A stretch of DNA of 33,754 nt. Origin: an uncultured Veillonella sp. (GTDB lineage: Bacteria > Bacillota > Negativicutes > Veillonellales > Veillonellaceae). The notes under the pieces were generated by a model. It worked only from the letters and a program-made list of their open reading frames with translations. It did not search any database and had not been told where the DNA came from. Shown here piece by piece: positions 26,956 to 33,690 of this stretch (positions are counted from its first letter, which is position 1; every line of letters begins with the position of its first letter). The stretch is taken from contig CAJZEE010000013.1 in NCBI GenBank assembly GCA_915066865.1, positions 1 through 33,754 on the forward strand, given 5' to 3'. The position numbers and the translations under genes are program-made.

Positions 26956-27774
26956 TTACTCTGTATCTAACACAGGATCTATACTAATTTTCTTTGTATT
27001 TTCATCGATACCATAAAAAGTAAATAATGATTCATAATCATCGATCAACTTCGGACTTGGTTCAGCTGTAGCTACAAGAACACCTGTGCCAACAACGACC
27101 CCACTCATTTCAAGAACTAATTCCTTAAGTCCCTTAGCGGTACCGCCAGCTTTCATAAAGTCATCGATAATTAACACCTTCGCATTGGGAGGAATTGCCC
27201 GTTTAGTTAGAGTCATAGTCTGAATGCGCCCAGAGGAACCTGTTACATAATTAATGCTAATAGCAGAACCTTCTGTTACCTTACTATCACGTCTAGCAAT
27301 AACAAGTGGTTTATTGAAAGCTCTCGCTACCATTACAGCCAAAGGAATCCCCTTTGTTTCTACAGTCAAAATATAGTCCGGTTCACGGTCCACGAAACGA
27401 GTCATAATAATCTCACCCAGACGTGTCATTACGTGCCAATCATATAAGATATCAGACATATAAATAAAACCACCTGGAATGATGCGATCTGGCTCCATTA
27501 AACGAGCTTGCACATCTCGTAAAATATCGTTCGCTTGTGTGCCCTTGCGATGCGGAATAAATCGTACCCCACCAGCTACACCGGCCACCGTTTCTAAGGT
27601 CCCCAGTTGAAAGTGTTCCATAGACTGCCTTACACATGTTAAATCTTCACTAACCGTTGATTTAGCCATGCCAAAAAAGTCGCAAAAGTAATTTAAAGGA
27701 ATCAATTTTTGCGGTGAATCAACTAACAGTTTTGTCATTGCCACCATTCGTTCTACACGCCGTACTTTATCCAT
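26956..27774 (-). CDS. purR: purine operon repressor PurR (phosphoribosyltransferase-like)
   Basis: 272 residues. The N-terminal winged helix (about 1-75, MAKSTVSEDLTCVRQSMEH) is followed by a type I phosphoribosyltransferase fold (about 80-272) with the PRPP-binding loop VLIIDDFMKAGGTAKG. In Gram-positive bacteria PurR represses purine genes and is released by PRPP. The start at 27774 has AAAGGAT 6 bases upstream; a reading from 27792 has no ribosome binding site. Two PurBox-like sites lie around its promoter (27867-27910), so autoregulation is likely. It is not related to the LacI-type PurR of E. coli. Confidence 0.94.
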   Translation of the reverse strand: MDKVRRVERMVAMTKLLVDSPQKLIPLNYFCDFFGMAKSTVSEDLTCVRQSMEHFQLGTLETVAGVAGGVRFIPHRKGTQANDILRDVQARLMEPDRIIPGGFIYMSDILYDWHVMTRLGEIIMTRFVDREPDYILTVETKGIPLAVMVARAFNKPLVIARRDSKVTEGSAISINYVTGSSGRIQTMTLTKRAIPPNAKVLIIDDFMKAGGTAKGLKELVLEMSGVVVGTGVLVATAEPSPKLIDDYESLFTFYGIDENTKKISIDPVLDTE

Positions 27775-27855
27775 AGGGTTATCCTTTACCATTCATCATA
27801 TAACTATTGAGTATACTCATCAATTTAACATCATGAGTCATCATCATATATCTAT

Positions 27856-27864
27856 ATTATACCA
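27856..27864 (-). promoter_or_regulatory. extended -10 promoter of purR
   Basis: On the minus strand TGGTATAAT, a perfect extended -10, about 80 bases upstream of the purR start. No good -35 hexamer is present. The first PurBox-like site begins only three bases upstream of it, covering the spacer and reaching the -35 position. Confidence 0.55.
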
Positions 27865-27866
27865 TA

Positions 27867-27910
27867 ATTTCCGAATATTCGAGGTTTTGAATACATTATA
27901 ATTCGGTAAA
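27867..27910. promoter_or_regulatory. PurBox-like inverted pair (candidate PurR operator)
   Basis: Box 1 (plus strand, 27867-27879) is ATTTCCGAATATT. Box 2 (minus strand, 27910-27898) is TTTACCGAATTAT. The Gram-positive PurBox is AWWWCCGAACWWT; box 1 differs at one position and box 2 at two, and both share CCGAAT. The boxes face each other with 18 bases between them, close to the 16-17 reported for B. subtilis. Confidence 0.6.
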
Positions 27911-27911
27911 A

Positions 27912-27990
27912 GAAAAACTCTCTAGCATTTTATACAAGAATATGATTTTAGTCTATAAACCTATCATATAGTTATATAAAGCTAGAGAGT
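27912..27990 (-). terminator. long-loop terminator of the small 3D-domain gene
   Basis: Arms ACTCTCTAGC (27917-27926) and GCTAGAGAGT (27981-27990) pair perfectly over 10 bp across a 54-base loop that itself has short pairings. The complement of 27912-27917 gives a T run on the minus strand. It begins 6 bases past the stop. Confidence 0.65.
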
Positions 27991-27995
27991 CATCA

Positions 27996-28604
27996 TTATA
28001 AAATATAAACCTTTACAGATTGACGTCCAAACTGCAATGCTTCTGCACGAGAATCAAAAGCTAAATCAATGCGATGCCCTTTAATAGCACCACCTACATC
28101 GTCAGCTACAGCATAGCCATAACCTTCAATATATAATCGCGTTCCCAAAGGAATTAATTTAGGGTCTACAGACACAAGTCCCTTCCGTAGACGACTACCT
28201 GTAGCTGTATATTTTCCGTTGCCAGGATCTTGAGATGAATAGCCACTAGCCTCCATCGTTAAAACTTTAGAGTATTTATTAGGCACTCCATTATGATTGC
28301 GTTCTGTGCCATGGCCACCATAACGAGTCTCCATCTTTTCCAAAGCATTCATCGTAGCAGGACCAACACGACCATCTACAGGGAGCCCTTTAGATTTTTG
28401 AAATTTTCGAACAGCCTGTTCTGTATTATGACCGTAAATGCCATCTATAGAATCATGTAAAAAACCTTGATGCTTTAACATGGTTTGCACCTTACTAACG
28501 TGATGCCCTCGTTGCCCCCGATCAATAGTTTTTGCTAATGATACAGAGGATACCATTACAATCATACAAACAAGCGTACATGTAATAATTATTTTTTTTA
28601 TCAT
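27996..28604 (-). CDS. secreted peptidoglycan-binding and 3D-domain protein
   Basis: 202 residues. An N-terminal signal peptide (about 1-24, MIKKIIITCTLVCMIVMVSS then SVSLA before the mature protein) is followed by a PG_binding_1 domain (about 30-90: RGQRGHHVSKVQTMLKHQGF, DGIYGHNTEQAVRKFQ) and a C-terminal 3D domain (about 110-202) with VSVDPKLIPLGTRLYIEGYG and ADDVGGAIKGHRIDLAFDS. The 3D domain resembles that of the YabE-like protein at 8.4-9.4 kb but comes with a different binding module. A periplasmic role in peptidoglycan remodelling is inferred. The ATG at 28604 is preferred over the GTG two codons earlier, which lies in the GAGGTG ribosome binding site. Confidence 0.9.
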   Translation of the reverse strand: MIKKIIITCTLVCMIVMVSSVSLAKTIDRGQRGHHVSKVQTMLKHQGFLHDSIDGIYGHNTEQAVRKFQKSKGLPVDGRVGPATMNALEKMETRYGGHGTERNHNGVPNKYSKVLTMEASGYSSQDPGNGKYTATGSRLRKGLVSVDPKLIPLGTRLYIEGYGYAVADDVGGAIKGHRIDLAFDSRAEALQFGRQSVKVYIL

Positions 28605-28765
28605 ATACACCTCACCTTACATTAAGTAGTATACTATACAGTTTTAAATAATCTATAAACCATAAAGGTTCTATTAATATCAATAATTCATATATTAAAT
28701 TATAGTTATAGTAATAATTTTAAAGGTGTATTACATATATATCATAAAATTATAAGATACCAATG

Positions 28766-28848
28766 AAAATCTCCATTATATCCTGCAAGAATATTCACTT
28801 AGATTACTTCTAAAGTCGGAAATTCTCTTCAGTCTACAATGGAGATTT
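28766..28848 (-). terminator. possible long-loop terminator of the nhaA pair
   Basis: Arms 28767-28777 (AAATCTCCATT) and 28838-28848 (AATGGAGATTT) pair perfectly over 11 bp with a 60-base loop. It lies 18 bases beyond the nhaA stop. Only four T residues follow on the minus strand, so termination is less certain than elsewhere. The rest of the gap (28605-28865) shows nothing further. Confidence 0.45.
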
Positions 28849-28865
28849 AATAGTTTTATTTAATT

Positions 28866-30038
28866 TTAGCAGTTATGGTATACACCAATATGACATTCTT
28901 TTCGGTTTGCACCAACAAGTCTTAAGAAGATGTAACCAAATAATGCAGAGATTAATGAGCCAAGTATAACGCCACCTTTTGCCATTTCTTGAGCGTGACC
29001 TGGTTCAAATGCCAAGATAGATACGAAGATACTCATTGTAAAGCCTATACCACATACAATCGCAGTACCATATACATGCTTCCAATTAGCTTCTGTAGGC
29101 ATTGGTACAAGGCCACATTTCACCATCGCAAATACTGCACCAAAAATACCTAATTGTTTCCCTATAATAAGACCTAATGCAACACCAAGCACTACAGGAT
29201 GTGTTAAGTCATTAACAGATACATTACGTAAATCTACACCGGCATTAAAGAATGCAAATATTGGTACAATTAAAAAACTAACCCAATTGGATAATAAATG
29301 TTCCCAATGTTGCATTGGACGAACATACTTACGGCCTCGTTTACCTTTTGAAGGAATTGTCATAGCTAAGATTACACCAGCCATAGTTGCATGTAAACCA
29401 GATTTTAATACACAATACCAAAGGATAAACCCTAAAATGATATATGGTAAAGGTCGTACATATCCTTGCTTATTACAATAGATTAAAGCAGCTACAACTA
29501 CGACAGCTGCACCTAAATACATCATGTGAATACTTGACGCATAGAAGATTGCAATTACGATGATAGCAATCAAATCATCTATAACGGCAAGAGCTGTTAG
29601 AAATACTTTCATTGAATTCGGTACTCTAGAGCCTAATGCAGATATAATACCGATGGAAAATGCAATATCCGTAGCAGTTGGTATTGCCCAACCATGTATA
29701 TATTCAGAATGAAAACCTGCAATTAAGTAGTAGATAAAAGCGGGCGTTAGAACACCAAATAATGCGGCAATGCCTGGCATCACACGCTTAGCATTAGTAT
29801 TAAGCTCACCTGATACTAATTCACGCTTAACTTCGAGACCTACAAAAAGGAAGAAGATTGCCATCAATGCATCATTAACCCATTCTAAAATTGTTAGATT
29901 ACCTATATGGTGATTAACGATTTGAAAGTATTGTTCAGATGATGGAGAGTTCGCTAAAATTAAAGCGAGTACTGTTGCTCCTAGGAGTACAGATGTAGCT
30001 GCACCTGGAGAACGTAAGAAAACAAAAATGCGTTCCAT
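28866..30038 (-). CDS. nhaA: Na+/H+ antiporter NhaA, downstream copy
   Basis: 390 residues, usual NhaA length (E. coli 388), with about 12 hydrophobic segments. Transport residues are conserved: Asp124 in TATDIAFSIG and the Asp154-Asp155 pair in VIDDLIAII (equivalents of E. coli D133, D163 and D164). NhaA expels Na+ or Li+ in exchange for two H+ and helps pH homeostasis. AAAGGAT precedes the ATG. It follows a second nhaA by 35 bases, and the two N-termini align without gaps, so they arose by duplication. The last residues (NRKECHIGVYHNC) have two cysteines not seen in the other copy. Confidence 0.95.
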   Translation of the reverse strand: MERIFVFLRSPGAATSVLLGATVLALILANSPSSEQYFQIVNHHIGNLTILEWVNDALMAIFFLFVGLEVKRELVSGELNTNAKRVMPGIAALFGVLTPAFIYYLIAGFHSEYIHGWAIPTATDIAFSIGIISALGSRVPNSMKVFLTALAVIDDLIAIIVIAIFYASSIHMMYLGAAVVVVAALIYCNKQGYVRPLPYIILGFILWYCVLKSGLHATMAGVILAMTIPSKGKRGRKYVRPMQHWEHLLSNWVSFLIVPIFAFFNAGVDLRNVSVNDLTHPVVLGVALGLIIGKQLGIFGAVFAMVKCGLVPMPTEANWKHVYGTAIVCGIGFTMSIFVSILAFEPGHAQEMAKGGVILGSLISALFGYIFLRLVGANRKECHIGVYHNC

Positions 30039-30073
30039 TTGAATCCTTTCTATACTTACAAAAGATTATTTTA

Positions 30074-31231
30074 TTAAATTTTACCACGCATCTTGCGTAT
30101 TTGATAAGCTAAAATTAGGACAATCGCACCTAGCAAGCCTGCCGTGATTGATCCTATAAAGATACCTACCTTAGCCATTTCTTGTGTTATACCTGGTGGG
30201 AAAGCCAGTGTAGCAACAAAAAGGCTCATAGTAAAGCCAATACCACACAAAATAGCTGTCCCATAAATTTCAGGCCACGTCGTTTTTGTAGGCATCTTAA
30301 TTGCCTTAGATTGAACCAAAATGTAGACGGCAGAGAATATACCTAATTGTTTTCCTAAGATTAAACCGAATGAAACACCTATGATTACAGGATGGAATAA
30401 ATTATCTATGGAAAAATCAGCAAAGGATACACCAGCATTTAAAAAACTAAATAATGGTATAATTAAGAAGTTTACCCAATTGCGTAAAGCATGGGCCCAT
30501 TCTTCCATAGGATATACTACCTTATCTATAACTTTACCTTTAAAAGGAATTGTCATAGCCAGTACAACACCGGCAATGGTAGCATGCACACCAGATTTTA
30601 AAACTAAATACCAAAGAACTAATCCTAGAACACAATACGGAAGTGGTCTTAAATAGCCTTGCTTATTAGTATAAATCAGTAAACCAGTTACAGCCGCAGC
30701 AGCTATTAAATCCATAAAATTAACGCCTGCCCCATAAAAGAGAGCAATAACGACTATGGCAATCAAGTCGTCAATAATAGCTAATGCAGCTAGAAAGGCT
30801 TTCATCGCTGTAGATACCTTATTACCAAGCATTGTAATAACGCCTATAGCAAAAGCAATATCTGTAGCGGTAGGAATCCCCCAACCATGTCTATATTCTG
30901 GCATATATCCAGCCGCAAAATAATACACAATAGCTGGCGTAATAACACCTGCAAATGCGGCTAATACGGGAAGCACACATTTCGCCTTCGTATCAAGCTC
31001 CCCAGAAATCATTTCCTTCTTGATCTCTATACCAACATAAAGGAAAAAAAGAGCCATTAAGGCATCATTTACCCACTCCAGTATAGTCATTGGACCAAGG
31101 TGTATTTGCATGACTGCAAAATACTGTGCTGCAATCGGTGAGTTCGCCACAAGAACGCCTAAAATAGCAGCGGACAGCAAGGATATCCCACCAGCAGACT
31201 CTGACTGGAAAAATGCTTTTATAAAATTCAT
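30074..31231 (-). CDS. nhaA: Na+/H+ antiporter NhaA, upstream copy
   Basis: 385 residues from the chosen start. Same architecture as its neighbour, with Asp124 in TATDIAFAIG and Asp154-Asp155 in IIDDLIAIV. The start at 31231 (MNFIKAFFQSESAGG) is chosen because it aligns residue for residue with the downstream copy and has a partial AAGTGG ribosome binding site; the ATG eight codons upstream adds MTQKVVVI without one. The two copies differ throughout the cytoplasmic loops and the C-terminus, so this is not a recent duplication. A promoter is seen at 31303-31332. Possible differences in pH range or ion preference cannot be judged from sequence. Confidence 0.94.
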   Translation of the reverse strand: MNFIKAFFQSESAGGISLLSAAILGVLVANSPIAAQYFAVMQIHLGPMTILEWVNDALMALFFLYVGIEIKKEMISGELDTKAKCVLPVLAAFAGVITPAIVYYFAAGYMPEYRHGWGIPTATDIAFAIGVITMLGNKVSTAMKAFLAALAIIDDLIAIVVIALFYGAGVNFMDLIAAAAVTGLLIYTNKQGYLRPLPYCVLGLVLWYLVLKSGVHATIAGVVLAMTIPFKGKVIDKVVYPMEEWAHALRNWVNFLIIPLFSFLNAGVSFADFSIDNLFHPVIIGVSFGLILGKQLGIFSAVYILVQSKAIKMPTKTTWPEIYGTAILCGIGFTMSLFVATLAFPPGITQEMAKVGIFIGSITAGLLGAIVLILAYQIRKMRGKI

Positions 31232-31302
31232 AATAACTACCACTTTCTGAGTCATAAATAATAATACGTATTTTTATGTATATAAAAACAACTATATTTA
31301 TT

Positions 31303-31332
31303 ATTATATCATTTCAGTTCGAAAATAATCAA
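31303..31332 (-). promoter_or_regulatory. promoter of the nhaA pair
   Basis: On the minus strand TTGATT (31332-31327), an 18-base spacer and TATAAT (31308-31303) preceded by TGA, an extended -10. It lies about 70 bases before nhaA, overlapping the end of the PepSY gene. The nhaA genes can thus be transcribed separately from the PepSY gene. Confidence 0.65.
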
Positions 31333-32660
31333 TATTGTTTACTTTCTTTAAGTAAAGAGATAAAAAATACAATAAGTGATACAGTTAAACAAATAGCAGC
31401 AATCGTATTCATAACAGGATTTTGCCAAAGTGGTAGAAGCAATCCTATAAGAACAGATATACTACAAAATAATGGTGTACGCCAAATATGCTTTTCCTCT
31501 ACCGATACTTTAGATAGAATTACATCTGATTTTTTATACTTTCTAATAATAGTCATCATAAGTCCAGTCACGATACCAATAATGAGAACAATATCCCATA
31601 TAGCCCACAATATCTTCAGAGCCATCGTATTATGATTATGAATATGTAGGTTAATCATAGTCGTCATACCTGTAAAATACCATGGAACTGCTTTAGTAGA
31701 AAATCTATCATTACTAGAATCGACATACAAGTTAGCATATACAGGCTGTCCAAGAAACATAGCTGGATCATCATCATTTTCTGCACCTAAATAAAATGCA
31801 TAATGGTAATTGTTAAACTTAGATGGATAATCCATAGAAATAACTTGTCGATCTGGATATACTTTCATTATACGAGAAATTGCTTCTGATGGTTGCAATA
31901 TTTCAGATTGTCCAATCGAAAGTTCCTGTTTAGCATTATGAAGTACATCGGCATTATAGTTATCATTTGCAATAAAAAAGCCCCCAATCCATACACCTGT
32001 TATACATAATATAAATCCCCAGACCGTTGCAACTATTGAGAATTCACGATGTAATGCACCTATTTTCATTTTCTTAGATAAAACAGAGGCTTTAGAATAA
32101 CTTTTACGAAATGGACCATATAAAAAAATCCCTGAAATAATAGTGAGACTACATAAAAATGATAAGAATGTTACAATATATATGCCAATTTTACCTAAAT
32201 CTAATCGTGTATGTAATTGATGAAGAGTATGTAACATACTACGAATCCAAGGATGTACAGGAGGCTCATTATGTGAAGTAATCAGTTCTTTAGATATAGG
32301 ATTATATAAAACATAATCCCCACCCATTCCCATGCGAGCTGGAGGTGCTACCGTAGCCGTAGATTCAATAATACGATACCGTAAAATATGTGTAGCCCCC
32401 ATAGCAGGGGATATATTCAAAATATCTTTTGATGGATATTTCTGTTTAACAAGTAGTGCCCCCTGATCAGCATACTTAAATATAGATTCTTCATGTTCAT
32501 TCATCGACATTATAGCTGATGAATGATGTGTTGTTCCACCTTGAGCCCATGCATTTAACTCAGTTCGAAACATGAGTACTAATCCTGTAATACAAAACAT
32601 TAAGAAGAAAATTAAGGAAATGATAGATAACCATTTATGAACTTTATATACTTTTGACAT
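31329..32660 (-). CDS. PepSY-associated membrane protein (PiuB-like, iron-uptake type)
   Basis: 443 residues with PepSY-associated TM helices. Hydrophobic segments are seen near 10-30 (SIISLIFFLMFCITGLVLMF), about 160-182, about 205-228, about 340-362 and about 380-425. Histidines flank the helices (KVHKWLS at 6-12, LHTLHQLHTRL, LHREFS, NLHIHNHN), as in the PiuB/FecR-region family thought to reduce ferric siderophores or bind haem. Large periplasmic loops carry the PepSY-like portions. AAAGGAGG precedes the ATG. A perfect 24-bp palindrome lies 73 bases upstream and may be its operator. No other iron gene is in the window, so substrate and role are inferred. Confidence 0.85.
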   Translation of the reverse strand: MSKVYKVHKWLSIISLIFFLMFCITGLVLMFRTELNAWAQGGTTHHSSAIMSMNEHEESIFKYADQGALLVKQKYPSKDILNISPAMGATHILRYRIIESTATVAPPARMGMGGDYVLYNPISKELITSHNEPPVHPWIRSMLHTLHQLHTRLDLGKIGIYIVTFLSFLCSLTIISGIFLYGPFRKSYSKASVLSKKMKIGALHREFSIVATVWGFILCITGVWIGGFFIANDNYNADVLHNAKQELSIGQSEILQPSEAISRIMKVYPDRQVISMDYPSKFNNYHYAFYLGAENDDDPAMFLGQPVYANLYVDSSNDRFSTKAVPWYFTGMTTMINLHIHNHNTMALKILWAIWDIVLIIGIVTGLMMTIIRKYKKSDVILSKVSVEEKHIWRTPLFCSISVLIGLLLPLWQNPVMNTIAAICLTVSLIVFFISLLKESKQY

Positions 32661-32732
32661 ACGAATTCCTCCTTTTCTATTATTTTATACATCTAGATTG
32701 AAAGTAATTCAATACATTTACTACTATAGGTA

Positions 32733-32756
32733 TAATCATAGATATATCTATGATTA
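32733..32756. promoter_or_regulatory. perfect 24-bp palindrome, candidate operator
   Basis: Half-site TAATCATAGATA followed directly by its reverse complement, with no mismatch over 24 bp. It lies in the divergent gap between the PepSY gene and tRNA-Gly, ending two bases before the tRNA -35 box. On the minus strand it covers the spacer and -10 (TATGAT) of a weak candidate PepSY promoter (TTCAAG, 16 bases, TATGAT). Confidence 0.6.
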
Positions 32757-32757
32757 C

Positions 32758-32787
32758 TTGAATGTATATGTAAATATATGATACAAT
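32758..32787 (+). promoter_or_regulatory. promoter of tRNA-Gly
   Basis: TTGAAT (32758-32763), an 18-base spacer and TACAAT (32782-32787), ending 11 bases before the tRNA 5' end. Confidence 0.7.
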
Positions 32788-32798
32788 ATTTACATCGT

Positions 32799-32872
32799 GC
32801 GGGCGTAGTTCATCGGTAGAATGCGAGCTTCCCAAGCTTGAGAGGAGGGTTCGATTCCCTTCGCCCGCTCCA
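32799..32872 (+). tRNA. tRNA-Gly (anticodon CCC)
   Basis: A 74-base cloverleaf including an encoded CCA end. Acceptor arms GCGGGCG (32799-32805) and CGCCCGC (32862-32868) pair perfectly. The anticodon stem CGAGC/GCTTG encloses the loop TTCCCAA, giving anticodon CCC for the GGG codon. The T arm reads AGGG-TTCGATT-CCCT. It is a single tRNA with its own promoter, and a hairpin begins at the base after CCA. Confidence 0.97.
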
Positions 32873-32907
32873 TATAATTTGTGATGTAATGTATATCACA
32901 AATTATA
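32873..32907 (+). other. hairpin immediately after tRNA-Gly
   Basis: A perfect 13-bp stem, arms 32873-32885 and 32895-32907, with a 9-base loop, starting directly after the CCA. No T run follows, so it is a weak terminator. It may be a 3'-processing or attenuation structure within a tRNA-molbindin transcript. The right arm also overlaps a possible -35 of the next gene (ATCACA, 17 bases, TATAAT at 32918-32923). Confidence 0.5.
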
Positions 32908-32960
32908 TGCAAAATATTATAATATATATACTTTTTGTATTGTTTTTTAAGGAGATATCC

Positions 32961-33170
32961 ATGAAATTAAGTGCAAGAAATCAATTAAAAGGTACTATCG
33001 TTGAGATCCAAGAAGGCGCTGTAAATGCAATCGTAAAAATCAACGTAGGTAATAATAATATTGTTACTGCTGACATTACTATTCAATCCGTTAAAGAATT
33101 AGGCTTAGCAGTTGGCAAAGAAGTTGTCGCTGTTATCAAATCCACTAGCGTAATGGTTGGTGTAGAATAA
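32961..33170 (+). CDS. mop: molbindin (single TOBE/Mop domain protein)
   Basis: 69 residues, the usual size of Mop-type molbindins, small cytoplasmic proteins that bind molybdate or tungstate in hexamers. The whole protein is one TOBE domain: MKLSARNQLKGTIVEIQEGA, then VNAIVKINVG, TADITIQSVKELGL and VGKEVVAVIKSTSVMVGVE. The start at 32961 has AAGGAG 6 bases upstream; a longer reading from 32838 would begin inside the tRNA and was rejected. No molybdate transporter or molybdoenzyme gene is in the window, so the partner genes must lie elsewhere. Confidence 0.93.
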   Translation: MKLSARNQLKGTIVEIQEGAVNAIVKINVGNNNIVTADITIQSVKELGLAVGKEVVAVIKSTSVMVGVE

Positions 33171-33179
33171 TAAAGAATT

Positions 33180-33205
33180 AGAGCTGCTTAGGCAGCTCTT
33201 TTTTT
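33180..33205 (+). terminator. intrinsic terminator of mop
   Basis: Stem AGAGCTGC / GCAGCTCT (8 bp) with a TTAG loop and a run of seven T. It begins 10 bases past the mop stop. Confidence 0.9.
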
Positions 33206-33246
33206 GTATATATATTAAATTCCTAATAAGTTGTTATTAATATATA

Positions 33247-33274
33247 GGCTCTATGATTTTGTGATCATGGGGCT
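33247..33274 (+). other. hairpin at the start of the structured right-end region
   Basis: Arms GGCTCTATGAT (33247-33257) and ATCATGGGGCT (33264-33274) pair over 11 positions with a 6-base loop. Three of the pairs are G-U wobbles that exist only in a plus-strand transcript; on the minus strand they become A-C mismatches. This favours plus-strand RNA. Confidence 0.5.
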
Positions 33275-33276
33275 TG

Positions 33277-33446
33277 TTATTTACATAAATATGGAGTTGC
33301 TCAACTAGTTTACGGTTCGATACCATTGGTGCTGCGCACCGCGGTATCGATTAGATAAAGTTTATTTACATATATTTAAAGTAGCTCAACTGCTTTACGG
33401 TTCGGTAACATTGGCACGTTGTGCCTCGTTACCGTATGGATTAGTT
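33277..33446 (+). repeat. two tandem 85-bp repeats, each with a two-helix hairpin
   Basis: TTATTTACAT starts both units (33277 and 33362), and GCTCAACT (33299, 33384) and TTTACGGTTCG follow at the same spacing. Each unit then folds into a 7-bp outer stem and a 5-bp inner stem with a 3-base loop and a 3x2 internal loop. Unit 1: outer CGATACC (33318-33324) with GGTATCG (33343-33349), inner GGTGC/GCACC. Unit 2: outer CGGTAAC (33403-33409) with GTTACCG (33428-33434), inner GGCAC/GTGCC. The arms differ between units, yet pairing is kept at every position. Confidence 0.8.
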
Positions 33447-33690
33447 AGATACTACCATTAGCCGCGGCTTCCTATCAATCCTCACTGTGGATTTCCCTTC
33501 TCTGCTTCGCAGCTCGGTAAATCTTACGTTCGGAAGAAAGCGATGCAGTGAATCTGTCGTCGTTTCACTCCTCCATCTTCTACTGCCCTGCTTTTCCCAG
33601 GGCCGTCTTACACGGACACGTACATAGATACAACCTCTACAACCTTGGCTGGAGGCTGCTCTAGTAGGGTTAGCTAGTCGAAGACTAGCA

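Noticed and set aside
32838..32960. Longer start for the molbindin gene
   Set aside because: It would begin inside the tRNA-Gly gene; the ATG at 32961 has an AAGGAG ribosome binding site and gives the family's normal length.
33328..33349. T-box leader (ACCGCGG-like segment)
   Set aside because: The preceding AGGGTGG part of the T-box sequence is absent and the segment is explained by the repeat hairpin.
33299..33434. tRNA-like pieces (TAGCTCAACTG, GGTTCG) in the tandem repeats
   Set aside because: No acceptor stem, anticodon arm or CCA can be assembled around them; the actual fold is a simple two-helix hairpin.
33277..33446. CRISPR array
   Set aside because: Only two units, repeats of 85 bp that differ internally with no spacers, and no cas genes.
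33490..33600. SRP RNA, RNase P RNA or group II intron
   Set aside because: A GGAA loop and short purine-rich motifs recall these RNAs, but the SRP domain IV core, the RNase P conserved regions, and intron domain V or a 5' GUGCG-type end are not found.
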